Positions 7,415 through 13,892 of a DNA stretch of 18,608 nt are shown here, piece after piece (position 1 is the first letter of the stretch; each line of letters starts with the position of its first letter). Source of the DNA: Acidobacteriota bacterium (GTDB lineage: Bacteria > Acidobacteriota > UBA4820 > DSQY01). The notes beneath the pieces were generated by a model. That model was given only the letters and a program-made list of their open reading frames with translations, was not told the DNA's origin and searched no databases. Both the position numbers and the translations under genes were made by a program. The stretch lies in assembly GCA_021814355.1 (NCBI GenBank), contig JAKAIJ010000020.1, positions 1 to 18,608 of the forward strand, in the 5' to 3' direction.

Positions 7415-8187
7415 GCACCTACTTCGCCGGCGTTGACGTGGGGAGCGCCTGCTGCAAGGCGGTGGTGGTGGACGCCGCGGGACGGGCCGTGGGGCGGGCC
7501 GTGCTTCCCACGGGGCTCGACCTGGGCGGCGCGGGCTCCGCGGCGCTCCAGGAGGCCTGCCGCGCGGCGGGCCTCGGGACCGCGGACCTGGCCGCCACCA
7601 TCAGCACCGGCTACGGGCGGGACGACGTGGGCGAGAGCGAGCGGACCCGCAGCGAGATCCTCTGTCTGGCCAAGGGGGCCTTCACCCTGGCGGGTGGCGC
7701 CTGCACCGTGGTGGACATCGGCGGCCAGGACAGCAAGATCGTCTTTCTGGACGAGAAGGGGCGGCGGACCGACTACCGCATGAACCGCAAGTGCGCCGCG
7801 GGGACCGGCTCGTTCCTGGAGATCGTCGGCATCCGGCTCGGCGCCTCGCCGGACCAGCTGGGGGCCCTCGCCGCGCGAACCACTGAGTGCGCCCCGCTGA
7901 GCTCCTTCTGCTCGGTCTTCGCCGCCACCGAGGTCCTGGACCTCCTGCGGAGGGGGTTCTCGCTGGAGGCCATCGCCCGTGGCGTCTACCGCTCGGTGGC
8001 CCAGCGCGTGGTGGACATGGGTCCCGGGCCGGGGACCCTGGCGCTGGCGGGCGGGGTGGTGGAGCACCACCCGGTCCTGGTGGAGGTCCTGAGGGAGATG
8101 ACGAAGGACGAGGTGACCGTCCTGCCCCACCCGCAGCACGTGGGCGCCCTGGGCGCGGCGGTCCTGGCGCTCGAGAGCGGGAGCTGA
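7411..8187 (+). CDS. ATPase activator of the BcrA/BadF/HgdC family
   Basis: The 258-residue protein is an ASKHA-fold ATPase that hydrolyses ATP to push a single electron onto its dehydratase or reductase partner. It has the N-terminal phosphate loop (GVDVGSACCKAVVVD), the family motif VDIGGQDSKI at 101-110, and the two cysteines that together hold one [4Fe-4S] cluster at the dimer interface: Cys128 in RMNRKCAAGTGSFLE and Cys167 in LSSFCSVFAATEV. ALAGGVVEHHPV near 215-228 is the C-terminal nucleotide-binding segment. Start GTG 7411 overlaps the upstream stop as GTGA, with GAGGAGG about 7 bases before it, so the two proteins are translationally coupled. With about 258 residues it is an HgdC-sized single-domain activator. 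Benzoyl-CoA reductases carry two such subunits (BcrA and BcrD); only one is here. Confidence 0.93.
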   Translation: MSTYFAGVDVGSACCKAVVVDAAGRAVGRAVLPTGLDLGGAGSAALQEACRAAGLGTADLAATISTGYGRDDVGESERTRSEILCLAKGAFTLAGGACTVVDIGGQDSKIVFLDEKGRRTDYRMNRKCAAGTGSFLEIVGIRLGASPDQLGALAARTTECAPLSSFCSVFAATEVLDLLRRGFSLEAIARGVYRSVAQRVVDMGPGPGTLALAGGVVEHHPVLVEVLREMTKDEVTVLPHPQHVGALGAAVLALESGS

Positions 8188-8220
8188 GGACGCGAGAGCT
8201 GAGGGCGCGAGAGCGGAGGG
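8181..8220 (+). repeat. 15-bp tandem repeat across the activator stop codon
   Basis: Two 15-base units, GAGCTGAGGACGCGA (8181-8195) and GAGCTGAGGGCGCGA (8196-8210), are followed by a partial unit (8211-8220). The TGA stop of the activator lies inside the first unit. The last partial unit merges into the GGAGGGAGGAG ribosome site of the acyl-CoA synthetase. It looks like a local duplication in the 40-base spacer. Confidence 0.75.
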
Positions 8221-8227
8221 AGGAGCG

Positions 8228-9982
8228 ATGCGAGGCACCTACATGAACAACCGGATCCCGCTCGGCAAGGTGGAGGCGACCATCGGCTCCATGCTGAAGA
8301 AGCGCGCCTCCGAGTGGGGCCGGCACATCGTCCTGAAGGAGCGCAAGCACGACGGCGAGTACTTCGGTCTGCGCTGGGCCGACTTCTACGCCCGCATCCG
8401 CTGCGTGGGCAGCGCCCTGCTCTCCATGGGCGTGCGCAAGGGGGACCGGATCGCCGTCTACTCCCGCAACACCGAGGAGATGCTCATCTGGGAGCTGGCG
8501 GTCATGAGCGTCGGCGCCACCTCCGTGCCCATCTTCGCGGGCTACTACCCGCCCCAGGTGGACTACATCCTGGGCCACGCCGAGGCCGAGGTCGTTCTGG
8601 TCCCCGACGCGGGCCAGCTCGAGAAGGTCCTCCAGACCGAGGCCCAGAAGCGGCTTCGGAAGATCGTCCTGGTCCATGACGTGGAGAGGTACCGCGAGGA
8701 CCCCCGGGTGGTGGCCTTCGACGACCTGCTCGAGCCCGCCGACGCCTCCGCCTTCGAGAAGGCCGCCCTCTCCATCCGCAGCCAGGACCCCTGCCTCATC
8801 ATGTACACCTCGGGCACCACGGGAACGCCGAAGGGCGTGGTGCTCACCCAGCACAACATCCTCTCCCAGCAGCGGGCCCTCTCCCACGTCTGGAACGTGG
8901 GCCACGGCGACGTCTTCCTCTCCTACCTGCCGTGGCATCACTCCTTCGGCGGCCTCTTCGAGCGGTTCACCGCGCTGGCCTCCGGCGCCACCCTTTGCAT
9001 TGACGACAGCTACGGCAAGGACCTTCCCCGGCTCCTTCACAACTGGAAGGAGGTCCGCCCCACCCACTTCTTCAGCGTCCCCAAGATCTTCCAGGCCCTC
9101 GTCACGGAGGCGCGGCTCGACTCGGAGACCGACCTGGCGCTCTTCCACCCCAAGCTGAAGTTCGTCTTCACCGCCGCCGCGCCGCTTCCCGCCGACTGCT
9201 CGGACTACTTCGCCAAGAAGGGGGTGCCGGTGCTCGAGGGGTGGGGGCTCACCGAGACCTCGCCGTGCGTCACCCTCACCTCCCCCGACATGGAGCGCGT
9301 CCCCTCGGTGGTGGGCCGCCCCATCCCCGGCGTCGAGGTGCTGGTCACCGAGGACCGCGAGATCCTGGTGCGCGGCCCCAACGTCATGAAGGGTTACTTC
9401 AACGACCCCGAGCGCACCGCCCAGGTGCTTGACGACTACGGGTGGTTCCACACGGGGGACGTGGGCGAGATCACCCCCCTGGGACTTCGGATCATCTGCC
9501 GCGTGGACGGCCTCTTCAAGCTCAACAACGGCGAGAAGGTTTCCTCCATGATGGTGGAGAACGCCCTCACCGCCACGAGCCGGTTCATCGAGCAGGCGGT
9601 GGCGGTGGGCATGGGGAAGGACTTCATCGGCGCGCTGCTCTTCCCCAACCTGCGCAACCTCCGCTCCTGGGCGCAGGAGCGCCAGATCGCGGGCGAGCTG
9701 GACGCGGCCTTCTTCGCGCGCCCCGACGTCCACCAGCTCTTCCGAGACGAGGTGAAGCACCAGAACGAAAAGCTGGGGGCGGGCTACCTGCGGGTGAAGG
9801 CCTTCACGGTCCTGCCGCGGGAGCTGACCCTGGAGAGCGGCGAGCTCACCCCCTCCATGAAGGTGGTCCGCCGGCGCGTCCTCGAGCAGCACGAGGACCT
9901 CGTGAAGGCCATCTACCAGGAGAACGGCTACGACACGCACCTGGACGACCGGATCACCCGGCTGACCCCCGACGGCAAGTGA
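8228..9982 (+). CDS. AMP-forming acyl-CoA synthetase (carboxylate-CoA ligase)
   Basis: The 584-residue protein belongs to the ANL adenylate-forming superfamily and would activate a carboxylic acid to its CoA thioester using ATP. Motifs in order: the phosphate loop YTSGTTGTPKGVV at 193-205; LPWHHSFG near 234; GWGLTETSP at 338-346; the adenylate-binding YGWFHTGDVG at 404-413; RVDGLFKLNNGEKV at 425-438, where KLNNGEKV resembles long-chain and FadD15-type enzymes; and Lys545 in TPSMKVVRR, the expected catalytic lysine. ATG 8228 is chosen because GGGAGGAG lies immediately upstream; a second ATG at 8243 would remove five residues. The substrate cannot be read from sequence. Context suggests the entry acid of the pathway (aromatic, cyclohexane or long-chain acid). 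It follows the activator gene by 40 bases and precedes the Oah-related gene by 55. Confidence 0.92.
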   Translation: MRGTYMNNRIPLGKVEATIGSMLKKRASEWGRHIVLKERKHDGEYFGLRWADFYARIRCVGSALLSMGVRKGDRIAVYSRNTEEMLIWELAVMSVGATSVPIFAGYYPPQVDYILGHAEAEVVLVPDAGQLEKVLQTEAQKRLRKIVLVHDVERYREDPRVVAFDDLLEPADASAFEKAALSIRSQDPCLIMYTSGTTGTPKGVVLTQHNILSQQRALSHVWNVGHGDVFLSYLPWHHSFGGLFERFTALASGATLCIDDSYGKDLPRLLHNWKEVRPTHFFSVPKIFQALVTEARLDSETDLALFHPKLKFVFTAAAPLPADCSDYFAKKGVPVLEGWGLTETSPCVTLTSPDMERVPSVVGRPIPGVEVLVTEDREILVRGPNVMKGYFNDPERTAQVLDDYGWFHTGDVGEITPLGLRIICRVDGLFKLNNGEKVSSMMVENALTATSRFIEQAVAVGMGKDFIGALLFPNLRNLRSWAQERQIAGELDAAFFARPDVHQLFRDEVKHQNEKLGAGYLRVKAFTVLPRELTLESGELTPSMKVVRRRVLEQHEDLVKAIYQENGYDTHLDDRITRLTPDGK

Positions 9983-10037
9983 CCCCGGGCCGGCAAGGCC
10001 CCGAGACCCGCTGCACCGGACAAGAGGAGGTTCTGCC

Positions 10038-11081
10038 ATGCCGATGTTCCCATCCCGTCCCGCGGAGTTTTACGGCTTCCAGGAGGTGGGCTACGAGAAG
10101 GGGGATTTCGTGGCGCGAGTCACGATCCGGCGGCCCGCGAACTTCAACGCTTATTCCACGCCCGCCCTTCGTGAGCTCGCCGCGGCCTTCACCGACGCCG
10201 CCGAGGACGACGCGGTGGCCGTCGTCGTCTACACGGGCGAGGGCACCCAGGCCTTCTGCACGGGCGGCGACGTGAAGGAGTACGAGCGCGAGTACACCTC
10301 GCGGCCCCGCGATTATTGGAAGTACATGGGCCTCTTCAAGGCCTACATCGAGAGCATCCTCAACGCGGGCAAGCCCATCATCGCGCGCATCAACGGGATG
10401 GCGGTGGGGGGCGGCAACGAGTCGGTCCTTGCCTGCGACCTGGCCGTCATGGCCGAGCACGCCTACCTCGGACAGGTGGGGACCAGCGTGGGCTCGGTGG
10501 CCTGCGGCGGCGCGACGCAGTGGCTCCCCCTCGTCGTGGGCGACAAGCGGGCCCGCGAGATGCTCCTGCTCAACCCGCGCATCTCCGCCCGGCAGGCCCT
10601 CGAGTGGGGCCTCGTGAACCGCGTGGCGCCCTCGGTCACGAAGGACGGCGCCTTCCTCGAGAGGGCTACGAAGGAGCAGGTCGCCCTCGCCCAGAAGGGC
10701 GCCGAGGGCTACGCCATCAATCTCTCGAAGCTCGACGACTCGGTGAACGACCTGTGCGCGCAGATCGTGGACAAGTTCCCCGAGTGCACGCGCTACACCA
10801 AGCAGCAGGCGAACTTCTGGAAGGATCTCTCCTGGCACGGCACCGTGGGCCACGCCCGCGACTGGCTCTCCATCCACTACTGCGCGTGGGAACCGGCCGA
10901 GGGGATGGGCGCTTTCGTGGAGAAGCGCAAGGCCGACTACCGCGGCCTGCGCGCCCGCGCCGCCCAGGGCAAGTCCAGCGAGTTTCCCTGGGGGGCGCCG
11001 AAGGCCGCCTGCAAGGCCTGCGGCGCCAAGAACCTACCCGAGGCCGCGCCCTTCTGCTGTTCGTGCGGAACGAGACTCTGA
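10038..11081 (+). CDS. Oah/BamA-related crotonase with C-terminal zinc ribbon
   Basis: This 347-residue crotonase-fold enzyme resembles 6-oxocyclohex-1-ene-1-carbonyl-CoA hydrolase (Oah/BamA), the ring-opening enzyme of anaerobic benzoyl-CoA breakdown. Shared features as I recall them: AFCTGGDVKEY at 72-82, YT..PRDYWKYMGLF, KPIIARINGM, GGGNES..ACD and ACGGATQWLP. The second hydratase glutamate is replaced by GQVGTSVGS, which fits a hydrolase rather than a simple hydratase. It differs from canonical BamA, where the segment is nearer GGGQEIGMACD, and is somewhat shorter. The last 23 residues add a zinc ribbon: CKAC (325-328) and CCSC (340-343). ATG 10038 follows GAGGAGG. Its stop shares one base with the next start (TGATG). 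It could instead be a DHNA-CoA-synthase-like or other ring-cleaving crotonase; exact substrate uncertain. Confidence 0.75.
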   Translation: MPMFPSRPAEFYGFQEVGYEKGDFVARVTIRRPANFNAYSTPALRELAAAFTDAAEDDAVAVVVYTGEGTQAFCTGGDVKEYEREYTSRPRDYWKYMGLFKAYIESILNAGKPIIARINGMAVGGGNESVLACDLAVMAEHAYLGQVGTSVGSVACGGATQWLPLVVGDKRAREMLLLNPRISARQALEWGLVNRVAPSVTKDGAFLERATKEQVALAQKGAEGYAINLSKLDDSVNDLCAQIVDKFPECTRYTKQQANFWKDLSWHGTVGHARDWLSIHYCAWEPAEGMGAFVEKRKADYRGLRARAAQGKSSEFPWGAPKAACKACGAKNLPEAAPFCCSCGTRL

Positions 11082-11818
11082 TGGAGAGGACGCTCGAGAG
11101 ACGGTGCGCCCTCATCACGGGGGCGGCGCGGGGCATCGGAGCCGCCGTGGCGAGGGAGCTGGCCCGACAGGGCGTCGCCGTGGCGCTTCTGGACCGGGAC
11201 GCCGCGGACCCGGGCCTCAGGGCCCTGGCCGCGGAGCTTCGCGGCGCGGCGCTGGGCGCCGACGTGGCCTCCTACGATGAGGCGGGGCGGGCCGTGCAGG
11301 AGGCTCGCGCGGCCCTGGGCGGCCTGGACATCCTGGTCAACAACGCGGGGATCAACCGCGACGGCGTCCTCTGGAAGATGGACGAAGCTCAGTGGGACGA
11401 GGTCTTGGACGTCAACTTGAAGGGGGCCTTCCACTGCATCCGCCACGCCGCGCCGCTCATGAAGGAGGGGGGCTGGGGGCGCATCGTCAACGTCGCCTCC
11501 ATCAACGGCCTGCGCGGCAAGTTCGGACAGGCCAACTACAGCGCGAGCAAGGCGGGGCTCATCGGCCTCACGAAGGCCGCCGCGCGGGAGCTGGGAAGGT
11601 TCCAGGTCACCGTCAACGCCGTGGCTCCCGGGCTCATCGAGACGGCCATGACCGCCGCCATGCCCGAGGAAGCACGAAGGCGCTCGCTCGAGGAAATCGT
11701 CCTGGGACGCGTCGGCCAGCCGGAGGACGTGGCCGCCGTCGTGGCCTTCCTCTGTTCCGAGGGAGCCCGCCACGTGACCGGCGAGGTGATCCGCGTGGAC
11801 GGCGGCCAAGCGATGTAG
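11081..11818 (+). CDS. Short-chain dehydrogenase/reductase, FabG-like
   Basis: The 245-residue classical SDR has TGAARGIG at 13-20, NNAG at 87-90, Asn112 in DVNLKG, Ser140, and the catalytic pair Tyr153/Lys157 in YSASK. DVNLKGAFHC and the C-terminal GEVIRVDGGQAM are typical of 3-oxoacyl-ACP reductase (FabG)-like and 3-hydroxyacyl-CoA dehydrogenases. Asp38 at the end of the second strand (ALLDRD) suggests NAD(H) rather than NADP(H), favouring a catabolic, oxidative role. Its ATG shares the A of the preceding TGA, so it is tightly coupled to the Oah-related gene. Candidate roles are 3-hydroxypimeloyl-CoA dehydrogenase, or the ring alcohol dehydrogenase step that a zinc-type enzyme (Had) performs in Thauera and Geobacter. 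General fatty acid reduction is less likely here. Confidence 0.9.
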   Translation: MERTLERRCALITGAARGIGAAVARELARQGVAVALLDRDAADPGLRALAAELRGAALGADVASYDEAGRAVQEARAALGGLDILVNNAGINRDGVLWKMDEAQWDEVLDVNLKGAFHCIRHAAPLMKEGGWGRIVNVASINGLRGKFGQANYSASKAGLIGLTKAAARELGRFQVTVNAVAPGLIETAMTAAMPEEARRRSLEEIVLGRVGQPEDVAAVVAFLCSEGARHVTGEVIRVDGGQAM

Positions 11819-11825
11819 AAAGGCA

Positions 11826-11877
11826 GTTTAGAGTTTAGAGTTGAAGGCTGGTTGTACTTGCTTTCTAAACCCTAAAC
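11826..11877 (+). repeat. TTTAGAG-type inverted repeat (hairpin)
   Basis: The left arm GTTTAGAGTTTAGA starts at 11826 and the right arm TCTAAACCCTAAAC ends at 11877. Thirteen of 14 bases pair, across a loop of about 24 bases. It is A/T-rich against G+C-rich neighbours and unlike the CGCAAAG family. It fills most of the 79-base gap between the SDR and the second thiolase, so it may be an mRNA structure, a weak terminator or another mobile repeat type. No T-run follows it. Confidence 0.7.
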
Positions 11878-11897
11878 AGTCCTTTAAGAGGTTCTCC

Positions 11898-13091
11898 ATG
11901 ATCGAGCTTCGTGACGTGGTGGCGGTGAGCGCGGCGCGGACGCCCATGGGGCGCTTCGGCGGGACGCTGAAGGACGTGGCGAGCTACGACCTAGGCGCGT
12001 GCGCCGTCTCGGCGGCCCTCTCGCGCTGCGGCCTTCAGGGCAAGGACGTGGACGACGTGATCCTCGGCTCCTGCCGCCAGGCGGGCAACGGCCCGAACCC
12101 CGCGCGCACGGCCGCCGTCCGGGCCGGCATTCCCCTCTCGGTTCCCGTCGTCACGGTCAACATGGCCTGCCCCTCGGGGATGCGCTGCGTCGCGCTCGCG
12201 GCCCACGCCCTGAGGCTGGGCGAGGCGAAGGTCGTGGCGGCGGGCGGCATGGAGAGCATGAGCACCATCCCCTACCTGCTGAAGAACTGCCGGTGGGAGG
12301 GGTTCAAGATGGGCAACCGCGAGCTGCTCGACGGCTGGTCCGACAGCATTGATCCTCTCACCGGCCAGGGGATGGGCGAGACGGCGGAGAACCTCGCGGC
12401 CAAGTACGCCATCTCGCGCGAGGAGCAGGACCGCTACGCGGCGCAGTCCCACGCCCGCGCGGCCGCCGCCTGGGACGCGGGCGCCTTCGACGCCGAGGTG
12501 GTCCCCGTGGAGATCCCCTCCGCGCGGAAGGGCGAGGCGGCCTCCCTGGAGCGGGACGAGACCTTCCGGCGCGAGGTGGACCTCTCCAGGATGGCGGCCC
12601 TCAAGCCGGCCTTCCGCAGGGACGGAACGGTGACCGCGGGGAACGCCTGCGGCATGTCGGACGGCGCGGCGGCGCTGGTGCTCTCCACCCGCGAGGAGGC
12701 CGCGCGGCGTGGCCTCGCGCTTCTCTTCTCGATCGTGGCCTACGCCCAGACGGCGGTCGCCCCCGAGACGATGGGCGAGGGGCCCGCCCAGGCGATCCCC
12801 CTCGCCCTCAAGCGCGCGGGGATGGCCCTTTCGGACATGGACCTCGTCGAGGTGAACGAGGCCTTCGCCGTGCAGGTCCTCGCCAACGGACGGGCGCTGA
12901 ACTGGGACTGGGGGCGCGTCAACGTGAACGGGGGCGCCATCGCCCTGGGCCACCCCACCGGCGTGAGCGGCGCGCGCATCCTGGTCACCCTCCAGAACGC
13001 CCTGCGGGCCCGCGACAAGGAATTCGGCGTGGCCGCCATCTGCGGCGGCGGCGGCGTCACCACGGCGATGGTCATCCGGAGAGAATCTTGA
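11898..13091 (+). CDS. Thiolase (acetyl-CoA C-acyltransferase), second copy
   Basis: A 397-residue thiolase with nucleophile Cys91 in NMACPSGMR, His352 in GGAIALGHPTGVSG and Cys382 in ICGGGGVTT. TAGNACGMSDGAAAL and VEVNEAFAVQ are further signatures. The Cys91 surroundings (ACPSGM) differ from the usual CGSG, CASG or CSSG patterns and from the first thiolase (ICGSGF), so the two probably act on different chain lengths or on a dicarboxylic substrate (inference). ATG 11898 is preferred over upstream in-frame starts because AAGAGG lies about 7 bases before it and the homologous sequence begins at IELRDVVAVSAARTP; upstream in-frame sequence lies in the hairpin. A repeat element begins exactly at its stop codon. 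Confidence 0.92.
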   Translation: MIELRDVVAVSAARTPMGRFGGTLKDVASYDLGACAVSAALSRCGLQGKDVDDVILGSCRQAGNGPNPARTAAVRAGIPLSVPVVTVNMACPSGMRCVALAAHALRLGEAKVVAAGGMESMSTIPYLLKNCRWEGFKMGNRELLDGWSDSIDPLTGQGMGETAENLAAKYAISREEQDRYAAQSHARAAAAWDAGAFDAEVVPVEIPSARKGEAASLERDETFRREVDLSRMAALKPAFRRDGTVTAGNACGMSDGAAALVLSTREEAARRGLALLFSIVAYAQTAVAPETMGEGPAQAIPLALKRAGMALSDMDLVEVNEAFAVQVLANGRALNWDWGRVNVNGGAIALGHPTGVSGARILVTLQNALRARDKEFGVAAICGGGGVTTAMVIRRES

Positions 13092-13235
13092 ACCGCAGAG
13101 ACACGAAGACGCGGAGAAAGACATAAAAAAGAGACATTTCACGCAAAGACGCAAAGAGCGCAAAGGAAAAGCGTGATTCTGGTTTTTGAGGATCAAGAAA
13201 ATTTTTCTTGGCGTTCTTGGCGCCTTGGCGTGAGA
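13091..13235 (+). repeat. Interspersed palindrome, copy 3, starting at the thiolase stop codon
   Basis: AACCGCAGAGACACGAAGACGCGG begins on the last base of the TGA at 13089-13091 and has no clear right-hand partner here. The main inverted repeat pairs 13137-13166 (TTCACGCAAAGACGCAAAGAGCGC...) with 13207-13235 (CTTGGCGTTCTTGGCGCCTT...GTGAGA). The loop is about 40 bases and partly A/T-rich. The element ends about 30 bases before the thioesterase start. Confidence 0.85.
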
Positions 13236-13263
13236 AGTTCTTGTCTTGATAGTGAGGGATGAC

Positions 13264-13647
13264 ATGGACCTTTCGAGAGGCGTTGCGGCCACCGTCCACC
13301 ACGTGCTGCCCCCCGACACCAACCACCTGGGGGCTCTCTTCGGCGGGGTCGCCGTCGCCTGGATGGACCTCACGGCGGGCCTCGCTTCGATGCGCCTGTG
13401 CAAGCACACCACCGTGACGGCCGCCATCGAGCGGGTGGACTTCCAGATTCCGATCTGGGGCGGCGACGTGGCCGTCGTCGAGGCCCGCGTCGTGTCGGTC
13501 GGCCGCACCAGCATGCGCGTGAAGGTGGACATGTACCGCGAGAACCTTCAGACCGAGGAGAAGACCCTCTGCACCAGCGGGATCTTCCACATGGTCGCCC
13601 TCGACGAGAACCGTAAGGTTACGCCGGTGTTTCCTGAAGAAGGTTGA
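13264..13647 (+). CDS. Hotdog-fold acyl-CoA thioesterase (YciA/BACH-like)
   Basis: The 127-residue single-hotdog protein would hydrolyse acyl-CoA to free acid and CoA, perhaps to recycle CoA or release dead-end intermediates. The family signature is clear: PPDTNHLGALFGG at 15-27 followed by AWMDLTAGLAS, where the Asp of WMD is the expected active-site acid. The core strand TAAIERVDFQIPI and the C-terminal strand FHMVALDENRK complete the domain. The length suits the YciA type, which assembles as hexamers. ATG 13264 has GAGG 6 bases upstream; an in-frame TTG at 13246 is less likely. It stands alone between two repeat elements, and its stop codon runs straight into the next repeat. Confidence 0.88.
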   Translation: MDLSRGVAATVHHVLPPDTNHLGALFGGVAVAWMDLTAGLASMRLCKHTTVTAAIERVDFQIPIWGGDVAVVEARVVSVGRTSMRVKVDMYRENLQTEEKTLCTSGIFHMVALDENRKVTPVFPEEG

Positions 13648-13864
13648 ACCACAGAGGCACAGAGGAAAACAAGAGAAAAACATTCCACGCAAAGATGCAT
13701 AGGGCGCAAAGATAAAGAACATGAGCTAGAAAAACAAAAGAACCCATCCACAGATGACGCAGATGGACGCAGATGATTTCTTTTCTTGGCGATCTTGGCG
13801 GCTTTGCGCGACATGCTTTTCTTTGTCATTAGCTTCTAGCGTCCTTTGCGGCTTTGCGTGAGAT
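13647..13864 (+). repeat. Compound copy 4 of the interspersed repeat family
   Basis: AACCACAGAGGCACAGAGG begins on the last base of the thioesterase TGA. Further right are a CGCAAAG-type left arm (13685-13711), a different GATGACGCAGATGGACGCAGATG block (13750-13775), then two right arms: 13785-13810 (CTTGGCGATCTTGGCGGCTT...) and 13839-13864 (GCGTCCTTTGCGGCTTTGCG...). The elements appear inserted within or next to each other. They fill almost all of the 245-base gap to the Dch-like gene, and no gene is seen in it. Confidence 0.8.
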
Positions 13865-13892
13865 TATTCTGTTTTCTTATTGAGGTGTGACG

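Noticed and set aside
7682..10039. A 785-residue minus-strand open frame opposite the activator and acyl-CoA synthetase
   Set aside because: Low-complexity translation with no recognisable motif; the plus-strand genes explain the region fully.
10038..11081. Naming the gene bamA/oah outright
   Set aside because: Key segments differ from what I recall of canonical BamA and the protein has a zinc-ribbon tail, so only family relatedness is claimed.
13072..13829. Short minus-strand frames with peptides such as SLRLCVKCLFF or FALFASLREM
   Set aside because: These are translations of the CGCAAAG/CTTGGCG intergenic repeats, a common cause of false hypothetical proteins.
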